From positions 1 to 37,068 of the forward strand of contig NZ_SZWE01000003.1 of assembly GCF_009669325.1 (NCBI RefSeq): a DNA stretch of 37,068 bases, written 5' to 3'. The notes beneath the pieces are model-generated. The model saw only the letters and a list, made by a program, of their open reading frames with translations, ran no database searches and had not been told where the DNA came from. Shown piece after piece: positions 23,062 through 30,202 of the stretch. The position numbers were made by a program, and so were the translations under genes. Position 1 is the first letter of the stretch. Each line of letters opens with the position of its first letter. This stretch comes from Roseovarius bejariae (GTDB lineage Bacteria; Pseudomonadota; Alphaproteobacteria; Rhodobacterales; Rhodobacteraceae).

Positions 23062-24021
23062 TCAACTCCGAGGGTCAAAGGGTTTCGGTCGGACCGGCGG
23101 CGGCGCAGCGGCGGCCCGGCCCCGCATCGGCGTCGGCAGGTAGGTCGAGCCGAGTTCGCACAACAGCACGCCGGCGATGATCAGCAGTGTCATTGCACCC
23201 TGGAACAGCGTCGGCTGTTCGCCGAGCACCAGGAAAGCAAGCGTCACGCCGAAGACCGGGATCAGGTTAAGAAAGATGCTCGCCTCGACCGCCGAGGTCT
23301 GGGCGATGCCCCAGTTGTACAAAAAGTACCCGCCGAACGTGACGAACGTGGCCAGGTACAGCACGGCGATTGCGCCGGATGCCGGAATGTCTGTGCTCAG
23401 CGGTTCGCCGAAGAAGATCAGCGGGAAAAACAGCACCACACCGGCAAAGGCCTGCAAGGCGGTCAGCAGAAAGGGACTGTAGCGGTCCGACATCTTCTTG
23501 AGCAGGATCACGTAGACACCCGACGCGGCCATCGCGCCCAGCTCCAGCAGGTTGCCCAGCCACGGCATCGGCGCATACTCGGTTCCGGTCGATCCCAAGC
23601 TCAGCCCGACGGCACCGAGGATGCAGACGGCAAAGCCGGAAAGCGTCCAGAACCGGGGATATTCGCGCAGGATGACCCAGGCCAGCAGGGCCACGATAGG
23701 CGGCTGTAAGGCATTGATCGTCGCCGCCGCACCCGCGGTCGTCAGCCGCAGCGCCTGGCTTTCGAGGAAGAAATAGATCCCCGGTTCGCACAGCGCCATG
23801 ATCAGCAGATAGACCCAGTCGCCGGACCTGTATTCGAACCGGCCCCAGAACCTGTAGAGCACTAGGAAACCGATCGCCGCGATCAGCATTCGGAAAAAGA
23901 TGATCTTTCCCGGATCAAGAACCAGAACGGCCTGTTTCATCGCAATAAAGGAGCTGCCCCAGAAGAAGACCGCGCAGACAAGCGCGATCTTGGGGAGCAG
24001 ATGCGACTGCCCGGCGCTCAC
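23062..24021 (-). CDS. EamA/DMT-family membrane transporter, copy 2
   Basis: 319 residues with ten predicted hydrophobic helices in two EamA repeats. FFWGSSFIAMKQAVL near the N-terminus and FLNLIPVFGVTLAFLVLGEQ in the second half are clear family signatures. It overlaps the upstream hydroxylase stop by ATGA. Two unrelated-looking EamA exporters in one operon suggest export of two compounds, or export plus self-protection from a reactive hydrazine-type product. The C-terminus is proline- and arginine-rich and cytosolic. Confidence 0.88.
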   Translation of the reverse strand: MSAGQSHLLPKIALVCAVFFWGSSFIAMKQAVLVLDPGKIIFFRMLIAAIGFLVLYRFWGRFEYRSGDWVYLLIMALCEPGIYFFLESQALRLTTAGAAATINALQPPIVALLAWVILREYPRFWTLSGFAVCILGAVGLSLGSTGTEYAPMPWLGNLLELGAMAASGVYVILLKKMSDRYSPFLLTALQAFAGVVLFFPLIFFGEPLSTDIPASGAIAVLYLATFVTFGGYFLYNWGIAQTSAVEASIFLNLIPVFGVTLAFLVLGEQPTLFQGAMTLLIIAGVLLCELGSTYLPTPMRGRAAAAPPPVRPKPFDPRS

Positions 24022-25082
24022 AGCATCACCCGGATATTTTCGCGATCGCGCAGATCGAAATTCACCCGCCGGCCGTTGGCGATATTGACGCGCCGCATCC
24101 AGCGGTGCTTGGGGCCGTAATCCGGCTTGTAGATCGAGCGTCCGTGCGCCACGCGCAGGTTGTCCAGCAAAACGATCTCGCCCGGTTCCAGGTGCAGCGA
24201 CACCGACACGCGGTCTAGCTCCGCATGCATCGCGTTCAGCGCCGCGTCCGCCTCGTCATCGCCGTCCAGGGCCGAAACGAAGGCCTGATCGACGCACATC
24301 ATCGGCATGTCGCGACGACCGTAGATCAACGGGACCGGCTGCGAATCGTCGATCATCTGCTGGATCAGCTTGAAGGCGTCGGCGTTCAGCTTCCATTGCT
24401 CGCTCTCGTTTTCCACCGGCGTATGCGACTTGTCGGGCAAGATGATGAAACGCGGCTGACGCAGGATATCCACCGTTTCGGGCGGCAGGTCGAAATCGTC
24501 GATGCACGAGATATTGGTCGTCGCCTTTTCGCGGTTGCGATAGCACATCAGGGTGAAGAAATCCGCGCGGCCGCGGTGGAACGCCTCTTCCGTGTGCCAC
24601 ATCAGCGTCGTTGCACTGCTGCCGCCAAGTTGTTCGTCCTTGACCGACTCGATCGGAACGATGTGGCGCAGGAAACGTCCGTTTTCCTGGGTCCGCCATC
24701 CGAAGACACCGCCGACGGCGCTGGACAGCAAGAGCTGAAAGAACTCTTCGCGCAGGTACGGGCGATTGTCCCAAGGCTGATCCCAATGTTGCGGCGACGG
24801 GCCGATCGCGGCGTCATCGATGTCAAAACCGCGCACCACGAGATAGCCGCACGGCACCTCGCCGCTGGCGATCAGCTTGAGCAGTCCCAACAGGTTTTGC
24901 GGAAGTCGCGCGGCCATCAATTCGCAGGCAAAGGCCGCCTCGCTGCTTTCGACGGAATCGAATTGAGAAACCAATTCCGACAGCAGATCCTCGATGTCGC
25001 TCTTTTCGCGCTCCGACAAATTGTAGATCAGATCATCGGGCAGGAGCGGAGCAGAAACAAAGTCGCGGTATTCGAGAGTCAT
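24018..25082 (-). CDS. Fe(II)/2-oxoglutarate hydroxylase, clavaminate-synthase-like
   Basis: A 354-residue TauD/clavaminate-synthase-like dioxygenase. Iron ligands are H163 and E165 in MWHTEEAFHRGRADFFTLMC and H313 in LLDNLRVAHGRSIY; R327 or R330 in KHRWMRRV binds 2-oxoglutarate. The closest known relatives are free-amino-acid C-hydroxylases acting on arginine, asparagine or lysine. It is the first gene of the operon, so it may act early on a free amino acid, or on the final product. The ATG at 25082 faces the MocR regulator across about 166 bp. The longer open frame upstream overlaps the promoter region and lacks a better start. Confidence 0.86.
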   Translation of the reverse strand: MTLEYRDFVSAPLLPDDLIYNLSEREKSDIEDLLSELVSQFDSVESSEAAFACELMAARLPQNLLGLLKLIASGEVPCGYLVVRGFDIDDAAIGPSPQHWDQPWDNRPYLREEFFQLLLSSAVGGVFGWRTQENGRFLRHIVPIESVKDEQLGGSSATTLMWHTEEAFHRGRADFFTLMCYRNREKATTNISCIDDFDLPPETVDILRQPRFIILPDKSHTPVENESEQWKLNADAFKLIQQMIDDSQPVPLIYGRRDMPMMCVDQAFVSALDGDDEADAALNAMHAELDRVSVSLHLEPGEIVLLDNLRVAHGRSIYKPDYGPKHRWMRRVNIANGRRVNFDLRDRENIRVML

Positions 25083-25248
25083 GGCATCCGTCCAAGCAGT
25101 TAATGGTCTGGGCGAAAAAAAGTCAAAATCGCTCTGCATGAAAAGGGACGCTTGCAATTTAAAAGGGTGCACTGTACTGCTGAAACGCATGATACGCGTA
25201 GGTTTTATCTCGTATTACCAATTTGTTAGATTGTTTGAGCGGAAAACC
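25083..25248. promoter_or_regulatory. Divergent control region between the biosynthetic operon and the MocR gene
   Basis: This AT-richer stretch of 166 bp must hold both promoters. TACGCGTA at 25193-25200 is a perfect 8-bp palindrome, and GTGCAC is found at 25167-25172. On the minus strand, TTGACT followed after 16 bases by ATTAAC is a weak promoter-like pair just upstream of the hydroxylase gene. MocR proteins usually bind between divergent genes, so its operator should be here. Confidence 0.5.
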
Positions 25249-26640
25249 GTGCAACGCAAACCAAGCATTAAATCAATCGTCGAATCCTTTGCTGCGGACA
25301 TCGAAAACGGACACTGGGCGGCCAATGCGAAACTGCCGTCACTCCGAAAGCTGGCCGAAGATCGGAAAATCTCCAAGTCGTCCGCGGTCGAGATTTACGA
25401 AAGACTCCTGGCACTCGAATTGATCGAAGTGCGCGGCAATCAGGGCTTTTTCGTCAAACAGCGCAGCGCCAAACCCGATACCCCGCATCCGGTGCCGAAA
25501 ACCGTGACACCCGCCGACCCTCCTGACCGGCGCGGCCGTTTTCCGACGAAAGGATTTCACCCCAGCGGCGGCTGGCTGGGCAGCCATACATTGCCGCTCG
25601 AAGCGCTGCGGTTCGCCTTGCGGGAAACGGCACGCGCCAAGACGGACGAGCTGCTGAATTACACAGATCCGCGCGGTTTTCTGCCGTTGCGGAAACTTCT
25701 TGTCGATCGCTTTGCCACCCTCGGCATCAAGAGCCGCAGCGAATCTGTTCTGATCACCGATTCCGCTAGCATGGCAATCGACATGATCTGCCGCCTGATG
25801 CTGTCCCCCGGCGACACGGTCTTCGTGGACGATCCGACATCGCTGAATTTCACCAGCATGATCAAACTCTACGGCGTGAAAGTGGTCGGCGTGCCGTTCG
25901 CCGGAACCGAGCGCGACCTCGAAGCGCTGCGGCGTCTGGTTTCTGCGCACCGGCCGAAACTCTACCTTCTTAGTCCGGTCCTGCATAACCCGACCGGGTC
26001 CAGCATCACGACAAACCAGGCTTTCGACCTGCTGGTCCTAATGCGCGAAGCCGGGGTCTATGTCGTCGAGGACGACGTCTATGCCGATCTCGACGAGAAC
26101 GCGACGACACGACTGTCTGCATTGTCGGGCCAGGCCGGCCTCGCCTATATCGGCAGTTTCTCCAAGACGATATCGCCCAGTCTGCGTTGCGGATTCATTT
26201 CGTGCGAACCGCACATCGCCAAACAGCTTGCCGAACGGTTCGCGGCAGCGAGTTTCGGGCTGAACACCCTGACGTCGATCACCACTTACAAGCTGCTCAA
26301 CAGCGGACTTTACCGGCGCAACCTCCGATCGCTGCAAAAGACGGTCGCCGACGAACGCAAAACGGCGGTGAACCGTCTGGAGAGCATCGGTTTCGAAGTG
26401 CCTTACAAACCCAAGGGCGGCGTCTTTGTCTGGGCCCGGTGGCCCGGCCCGGCCTCTGCCCGGCTGATTTCCGACGTCGCGCTGGAAAGCGGTGTCGTGC
26501 TGGCGCCGGGCGAATCCTTCAGCCCGTCCGCGCGGTTCGGCGACCATATCCGGTTCAATTGCACGCTGATGCAGACCGGCGGCCTGTACCCGCGGCTAAA
26601 GCAGATACTGAAAGACGCCGATAAAAGGGCGCGGGCCTGA
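25249..26640 (+). CDS. MocR-type regulator (GntR helix-turn-helix plus aminotransferase-like domain)
   Basis: 463 residues from the GTG at 25249, which begins the protein where MocR proteins normally begin; ATGs at 25138 and 25189 would add an unusual N-terminal tail. Residues ~5-70 form a GntR winged helix (KLPSLRKLAEDRKISKSSAV). Residues ~100-463 form a fold-type I aminotransferase-like domain with NPTG (248-251), EDDVYADL (274-281) and the PLP lysine K306 in IGSFSKTISP. Such proteins sense amino-acid-like ligands through PLP; EnuR of ectoine metabolism responds to a diaminobutyrate derivative. It is divergent from the operon and is the likely pathway-specific regulator. Confidence 0.87.
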   Translation: MQRKPSIKSIVESFAADIENGHWAANAKLPSLRKLAEDRKISKSSAVEIYERLLALELIEVRGNQGFFVKQRSAKPDTPHPVPKTVTPADPPDRRGRFPTKGFHPSGGWLGSHTLPLEALRFALRETARAKTDELLNYTDPRGFLPLRKLLVDRFATLGIKSRSESVLITDSASMAIDMICRLMLSPGDTVFVDDPTSLNFTSMIKLYGVKVVGVPFAGTERDLEALRRLVSAHRPKLYLLSPVLHNPTGSSITTNQAFDLLVLMREAGVYVVEDDVYADLDENATTRLSALSGQAGLAYIGSFSKTISPSLRCGFISCEPHIAKQLAERFAAASFGLNTLTSITTYKLLNSGLYRRNLRSLQKTVADERKTAVNRLESIGFEVPYKPKGGVFVWARWPGPASARLISDVALESGVVLAPGESFSPSARFGDHIRFNCTLMQTGGLYPRLKQILKDADKRARA

Positions 26641-26893
26641 GCGGGCGCCGGAGCGAAATGCACACCGTGGCGGACCCGACCGCAGGTCTTGCGGGCCCTT
26701 TGGCCGGCGGCTTAAACAGGCGTGCACCCCCCGCGGCGCCGCGTTTGTCCCGCGCCCTGTCTCCGCCGGCACCGACGTTGCTAGCCACGACTCGCTGATC
26801 CTGTGGTGCCGCGCGGTGGATTCGCCGCTTGCAGAAGGCGGATTTGAGGGCTGAGCGCGCCCGGCGGTGCGCCTCAAACAGCGGAGGACAACT

Positions 26894-27013
26894 ATGCTGG
26901 ACATGTACAAGAACCACCGGGGGCGCCCGACCAATGCGCCCCCGGTGGCCCGCCGCATGGATGACATCTGGTTTCTGGCCCCATCGGAAGGTTTCTTCGT
27001 AGAACCACGCTAA
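26894..27013 (+). CDS. 39-residue small ORF with an ideal ribosome binding site
   Basis: ATG at 26894 is preceded by GGAGGA five bases upstream, the best Shine-Dalgarno in this part of the window. The 39-residue product begins MLDMYKNHRGRPTNAPPVAR, and its second half is acidic/aromatic (MDDIWFLAPSEGFFVEPR). I recognise no family. It lies about 250 bp after the MocR gene and ends 24 bases before the Tn3 remnant. It could be a small bioactive or precursor peptide, a leader peptide, or the leftover start of a gene cut by the transposon. Confidence 0.45.
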   Translation: MLDMYKNHRGRPTNAPPVARRMDDIWFLAPSEGFFVEPR

Positions 27014-27036
27014 GGGAGAACATTACATAAACATCA

Positions 27037-27565
27037 TCAAGTTCCCCAATCTCTGGCGGGCCTGATGTTCAACAGTCGTGTAATTTTACGCTCTGCCGCC
27101 CCTGAATGCCAGTCAAAGTCCCCTGACAGGATGATGTGATCCCATCCGAGTGGCGCCGTGATCCGTCGCGAACGCCGCCCTCGTAGCAATATCCTCTGCC
27201 TACTGCACATGCTCCGGCCCGAATGAAGACAAATCCAAGTGATGCATCGCGAGGGCATGGTGTTCATGCCGGGTATTTCGCCTGACGGCATATTCACCGA
27301 GAGAACAAGCATCGACCTGCAGTTGCTCTGCAAGCCAGATGATCAGTTCAGCGGGCGGCATAAGATCTTCGCACCACCCCAGGCCAGGGTGGCGCAGCAA
27401 GGAAATATGAACCGCAAGCCCAAGGTGGTTTTCGGCGCGACGCCGGGTACGGATCAGGTCAATGTCATCTCCGCTCAGCAGATAGTGACGGATCAAGGCT
27501 TCAGAATCTATCGGCACCCCGAAGAGTTCCGCATACGCGCGGGAGGAAAAAAGTCTACGGGCCAT
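27037..27565 (-). pseudogene. Tn3-family tnpA remnant with a large internal deletion (second transposon)
   Basis: The minus-strand frame from 27565 gives a genuine TnpA start (MARRLFSSRAYAELFGVPID, DUF4158-type) for about 110 residues. A different frame ending at 27037 then gives a TnpA C-terminus (LGWDHIILSGDFDWHSGAAE ... LLNIRPARDWGT). About 800 central residues, including all catalytic motifs, are missing, and the two parts are out of frame. The sequence differs from the intact TnpA at 4014, so it comes from a different Tn3-family element. Confidence 0.88.
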
Positions 27566-27623
27566 AAGGTGTCCTCAAAACGGTCGTTTTTGGAAGATCG
27601 TACACGGTGCCCTCTTGACGCCG

Positions 27624-27668
27624 CCAAAAACCCCGTTCAAAACCAAGATGGTTTTTGAAGGTTTTTGG
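27624..27668. promoter_or_regulatory. Nested palindrome before the second resolvase gene (res/operator)
   Basis: CCAAAAACC (27624-27632) and GGTTTTTGG (27660-27668) form perfect outer arms; TTCAAAACC and GGTTTTTGAA form inner arms with one extra base. It ends one base before the tnpR ATG and lies in the tnpA/tnpR gap, so it is probably part of the res site and the tnpR operator. Confidence 0.6.
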
Positions 27669-27669
27669 C

Positions 27670-28209
27670 ATGATCCTGGGATACGCACGCGTTTCGACAG
27701 AGGACCAGCATCTTGATGCTCAGATCGAGGCTCTGAAGGCAGCGGGTGCGGAGCGCATTTGGTCGGAAAAAGTCTCTGGTGCGAAGGCGCAGCGACCAAA
27801 GCTCGCGGCTATGCTTGAACAGCTCCGCGACGGCGACGTTGTGACTGTCACGAAATACGACCGCCTGAGCCGATCCTTGCAGGATTTGCTGACCATCGTG
27901 GAGGCCATCCAGAAAAACGGCGCTGGCTTTCGCTCCCTGGCTGAGGACATCGACACGACCACATCGGCAGGCCGCCTCGTGTTCCATGTCTTCGCCTCCA
28001 TCGCGCAGTTTGAGCGCGAACGGATTTCCGAGCGGACCAAGGAAGGATTGGCGTCGGCGCGCAAACAAGGCCGAATAGGTGGTAGGCCCCCTGCCCTGTC
28101 ACCGGAACGCCGGGCCGAGGTACGGCGGATGCGTGATGAAGACGGGCGCGGCATTGCGGAACTGGCGCGGCTCTTCAAGGTGAGTCCGAATACGATCAGG
28201 CGAGCCTAA
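27670..28209 (+). CDS. Serine recombinase, Tn3-family resolvase (second transposon)
   Basis: 179 residues from the ATG at 27670 (MILGYARVSTEDQHLDAQIE with the active-site serine). KYDRLSRSLQDLL carries the catalytic arginines, FASIAQFERERISERTKEGL is the E-helix, and the C-terminal helix-turn-helix is GIAELARLFKVSPNTIRRA. A possible upstream start at 27655 would add five residues inside the palindrome. It appears intact although its partner tnpA is destroyed. It could still resolve cointegrates or plasmid multimers at the adjacent site, which may explain why it is kept. Confidence 0.94.
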   Translation: MILGYARVSTEDQHLDAQIEALKAAGAERIWSEKVSGAKAQRPKLAAMLEQLRDGDVVTVTKYDRLSRSLQDLLTIVEAIQKNGAGFRSLAEDIDTTTSAGRLVFHVFASIAQFERERISERTKEGLASARKQGRIGGRPPALSPERRAEVRRMRDEDGRGIAELARLFKVSPNTIRRA

Positions 28210-28236
28210 GGTTTTGGGCGAGCCATAGGAGGCAAC

Positions 28237-28464
28237 ATGCTGCACAGCGAGTTCAAGGTTGGCGATGAGTTTCGAACGGCGACGGGACTATGGCGCTGCA
28301 CGGATATCGGCATCAGGACGATCATCGCGATCAAGATTTCTGATTATGATGATCCCTCGTGGTTCAATGGCCCGCCTTACGCTGTCGCCGAGCATGTCTT
28401 TGATGAGAACGACCTTACTGGTTTCGAGCGTCTTGCAGATGGCACGATCGCTGCGGACAGTTGA
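28237..28464 (+). CDS. Small hypothetical protein
   Basis: A 75-residue acidic protein (MLHSEFKVGDEFRTATGLWR ... GFERLADGTIAADS) with a beta-rich pattern resembling small phage- and transposon-borne proteins. A strong AGGAGG Shine-Dalgarno lies before the ATG, and the gene starts 27 bases after the resolvase stop, so it is probably co-transcribed with it. I do not recognise a function. Confidence 0.6.
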   Translation: MLHSEFKVGDEFRTATGLWRCTDIGIRTIIAIKISDYDDPSWFNGPPYAVAEHVFDENDLTGFERLADGTIAADS

Positions 28465-28476
28465 GTGCATCTTCAC

Positions 28477-28506
28477 TTGAATAACCCAACCGTTAGGTTA
28501 TATAGT
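28477..28506 (+). promoter_or_regulatory. Promoter with overlapping inverted repeat for the DUF4160/DUF2442 pair
   Basis: TTGAAT (28477-28482) and TATAGT (28501-28506) are 18 bp apart, just upstream of the ATG at 28511, so the message would be nearly leaderless. TAACC (28482-28486) and GGTTA (28496-28500), with AACC gtta GGTT inside, form an inverted repeat in the spacer, as expected for an autoregulated toxin-antitoxin-like operon. Confidence 0.5.
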
Positions 28507-28510
28507 CACC

Positions 28511-28759
28511 ATGGTTGTCATTCACCGCGCCCACGGCTTCCGGTTCGTCATCTACACGGCAGATCACGAACCGGCGCATATCCATATCACCGGGGCTGGG
28601 CAGGCGAAGGTCAACCTGACCGGCCCCGATGGCGGACCCGAACCGGTCTACTTCATCGGCATCAAGAGATCCGACCAACGGCGTCTCATGGCAGATGTGA
28701 TCGAGCGCCAAGATGAATTCTTAGCGGAATGGGAGCGTATCCATGGCAAACTTGACTGA
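28511..28759 (+). CDS. DUF4160 protein
   Basis: 82 residues. The pattern HGFRFVIYTADHEPAHIHIT is the DUF4160 hallmark (F..Y..DH.PPHVHV), with the HIH pair. DUF4160 proteins are usually encoded directly before DUF2442 proteins, and the pair behaves like a toxin-antitoxin module in gene context, though the biochemistry is not settled. The stop overlaps the start of the DUF2442 gene by 17 bases. Probably cargo of the second Tn3 remnant. Confidence 0.85.
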   Translation: MVVIHRAHGFRFVIYTADHEPAHIHITGAGQAKVNLTGPDGGPEPVYFIGIKRSDQRRLMADVIERQDEFLAEWERIHGKLD

Positions 28760-29162
28760 TGCACAATTCGAAGCGGCGGAAGCCCGAGGACGTGCCGCAC
28801 TGGAAGCAGAGCCCCGTGCTATCGCGGCCCGCTACGATCGAAAGACAGGCCGCGTTACCGTCGATCTCGCGAACGGTTGCGCTTACGTGTTTCCGGCTGA
28901 TCTCGTGCAGGACCTGAACGGGGCCAGCCCTGACGAGCTGGCAAGCGTTGACGTCGATGGCATGGGTTTCAATCTGCACTGGCCGCAGCTGGACGCCGAT
29001 GTGTATGTCCCGGCCCTCGTCGCCGGTGTTTTTGGCACCAAGGACTGGATGAGCAAGGCGATGGCGAGACAGGCGGGTCGCAAAAAATCTCCGGCCAAGG
29101 CCGCAGCATCCCGAGCGAATGGCGCGAAAGGTGGCCGGCCACGTAAACAGGCCTCGCAATGA
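28743..29162 (+). CDS. DUF2442 protein
   Basis: 139 residues. Residues ~25-100 are DUF2442: KTGRVTVDLANGCAYVFPAD, the acidic loop GASPDELASVDVDGMGFNLH, and WPQLDADVYVPALVAGVFG. The C-terminal ~35 residues are lysine/arginine-rich (GRKKSPAKAAASRANGAKGG), a probable DNA-binding tail. It partners DUF4160, and together they form a toxin-antitoxin-like pair; this member is the likely DNA-binding antitoxin because of its basic tail. It overlaps the next gene by ATGA. Confidence 0.85.
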   Translation: MANLTDAQFEAAEARGRAALEAEPRAIAARYDRKTGRVTVDLANGCAYVFPADLVQDLNGASPDELASVDVDGMGFNLHWPQLDADVYVPALVAGVFGTKDWMSKAMARQAGRKKSPAKAAASRANGAKGGRPRKQASQ

Positions 29163-29420
29163 GCGTGTTTGGCCAAAGCCTTATAAGAGGCTTGAATGAA
29201 GCAATGGCGCTATCACTGACGGAGACGCTGGAGCACAAAGGGTACTCGGCGGTCATCGTTTTCGACCGGGAAGACGCGATATTCACGGGGCGAGTTGCGG
29301 ATATTCCTGCGGGCGTGGGCTTTCACGCCAGCGATACGGACGGTTTAAGAGCGGCCTTTCCAAGAGGCCGTGGATGATTACATCGACATGCTGGCTAACG
29401 GGTCCAATCTAGCGAGATAA
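29159..29420 (+). pseudogene. HicB-like antitoxin gene with a one-base frameshift
   Basis: The frame from 29159 gives LEHKGYSAVIVFDREDAIFT and GRVADIPAGVGFHASDTDGL, a HicB-like beta domain. It then stops early at 29377. Removing one T from TTT at 29357-29359 restores AAFQEAVDDYIDMLANGSNL to a stop at 29418-29420, the normal HicB helix. No hicA is next to it. The break could be a real mutation or a sequencing error. The N-terminal MSVFGQSLIRGLNEAMA looks like a graft from another antitoxin start. Confidence 0.7.
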
Positions 29421-29457
29421 TCGAGGAAATTTCTTTCGGACAACCAGCAGAGCTGGA

Positions 29458-29901
29458 TCAGCCGCGCTCCTTTCCCGCTTTCGAACTCACGCTGTCCAGC
29501 GTTTCCTTGAACCGCGCTTTGGCGGCCGCCAGCTCCTCCTCCGTCAGCTCCGGTTTCGGTTTCAGACATTGAAGGCGCGCTGCTACGAAAGGCTCTGCAT
29601 CCTCATAGGCGCATTGTAGTTCTTTTGCGACGCTCGAAATGAAGGTGTGACGATCAAGCTCCGCGCTGTGCAAGCCGCCCAAGGTGCGCTGGAGGAAGAT
29701 GAACGCCGCAGCGATATCTTGATATCCAGCCGCCGCTGCTTTCTCGAATTGTCGATCATCGAGCAATCCATCAAGGGCATCGAGCGCCTTACGCATATCA
29801 CCGATGGCCTGGGCGACGCCGACGACTTGGCCCATTACGGCTTGATCAACCGTTTCAAGCTCACCTGCTTTTGCATCTATGACTCGGTTGGCGTCGGTCA
29901 C
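29458..29901 (-). CDS. Hypothetical helical protein, third gene of the toxin-antitoxin operon
   Basis: 147 residues from the GTG at 29901, seven bases after the antitoxin stop; a longer frame upstream only shadows the antitoxin gene. The protein is almost all helical, acidic and alanine-rich (AQAIGDMRKALDALDGLLDD; ELTEEELAAAKARFKETLDS), consistent with a helical bundle. The start has only a weak ribosome site, so translation may be coupled to the antitoxin. I do not recognise the family. Co-transcription suggests a link to the toxin-antitoxin pair, for example as a third component. Confidence 0.55.
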   Translation of the reverse strand: MTDANRVIDAKAGELETVDQAVMGQVVGVAQAIGDMRKALDALDGLLDDRQFEKAAAAGYQDIAAAFIFLQRTLGGLHSAELDRHTFISSVAKELQCAYEDAEPFVAARLQCLKPKPELTEEELAAAKARFKETLDSVSSKAGKERG

Positions 29902-29908
29902 AGCGGTT

Positions 29909-30202
29909 CTAGACCAGTTCCAGCTTGATCGTGCGACCGACAGCTTGCGCAGCGCGTGCCAAAACAGCAAGCGTGACGCTATTATTGTTCGGGTCGAGCA
30001 GGCGATCAAGCTGAGAGCGGCTTGTATCAAGACGCTTCGCCATCTCCACCTTTGAGATATGTTGTTCTTTCATCGCCGTTGTCAGCTGAAACGCCAGAAC
30101 GCGCTTCACGGCCTGTTCGGTCGTGCTTTCATAGGTGCCCTGCTCTTTCAGGAAGTCCTCAAAAAGCGGCCCTGCTTTGCCGGTTTCAGTATCGGTGCTC
30201 AT
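29909..30202 (-). CDS. HigA-like XRE antitoxin
   Basis: 97 residues. An N-terminal acidic region is followed by a helix-turn-helix at ~50-85 (HISKVEMAKRLDTSRSQLDR) and the typical antitoxin end LAVLARAAQAVGRTIKLELV. It starts within the toxin stop (ATGA overlap). It should neutralise the upstream RelE/HigB-like toxin and repress the operon at the inverted repeat 30557-30574. Confidence 0.87.
   Translation of the reverse strand: MSTDTETGKAGPLFEDFLKEQGTYESTTEQAVKRVLAFQLTTAMKEQHISKVEMAKRLDTSRSQLDRLLDPNNNSVTLAVLARAAQAVGRTIKLELV

Noticed and set aside
26641..26893. Possible gene after the MocR regulator
   Set aside because: Only minus-strand frames without ribosome sites or family similarity are present; I see nothing in this stretch except a weak, imperfect stem near 26850.
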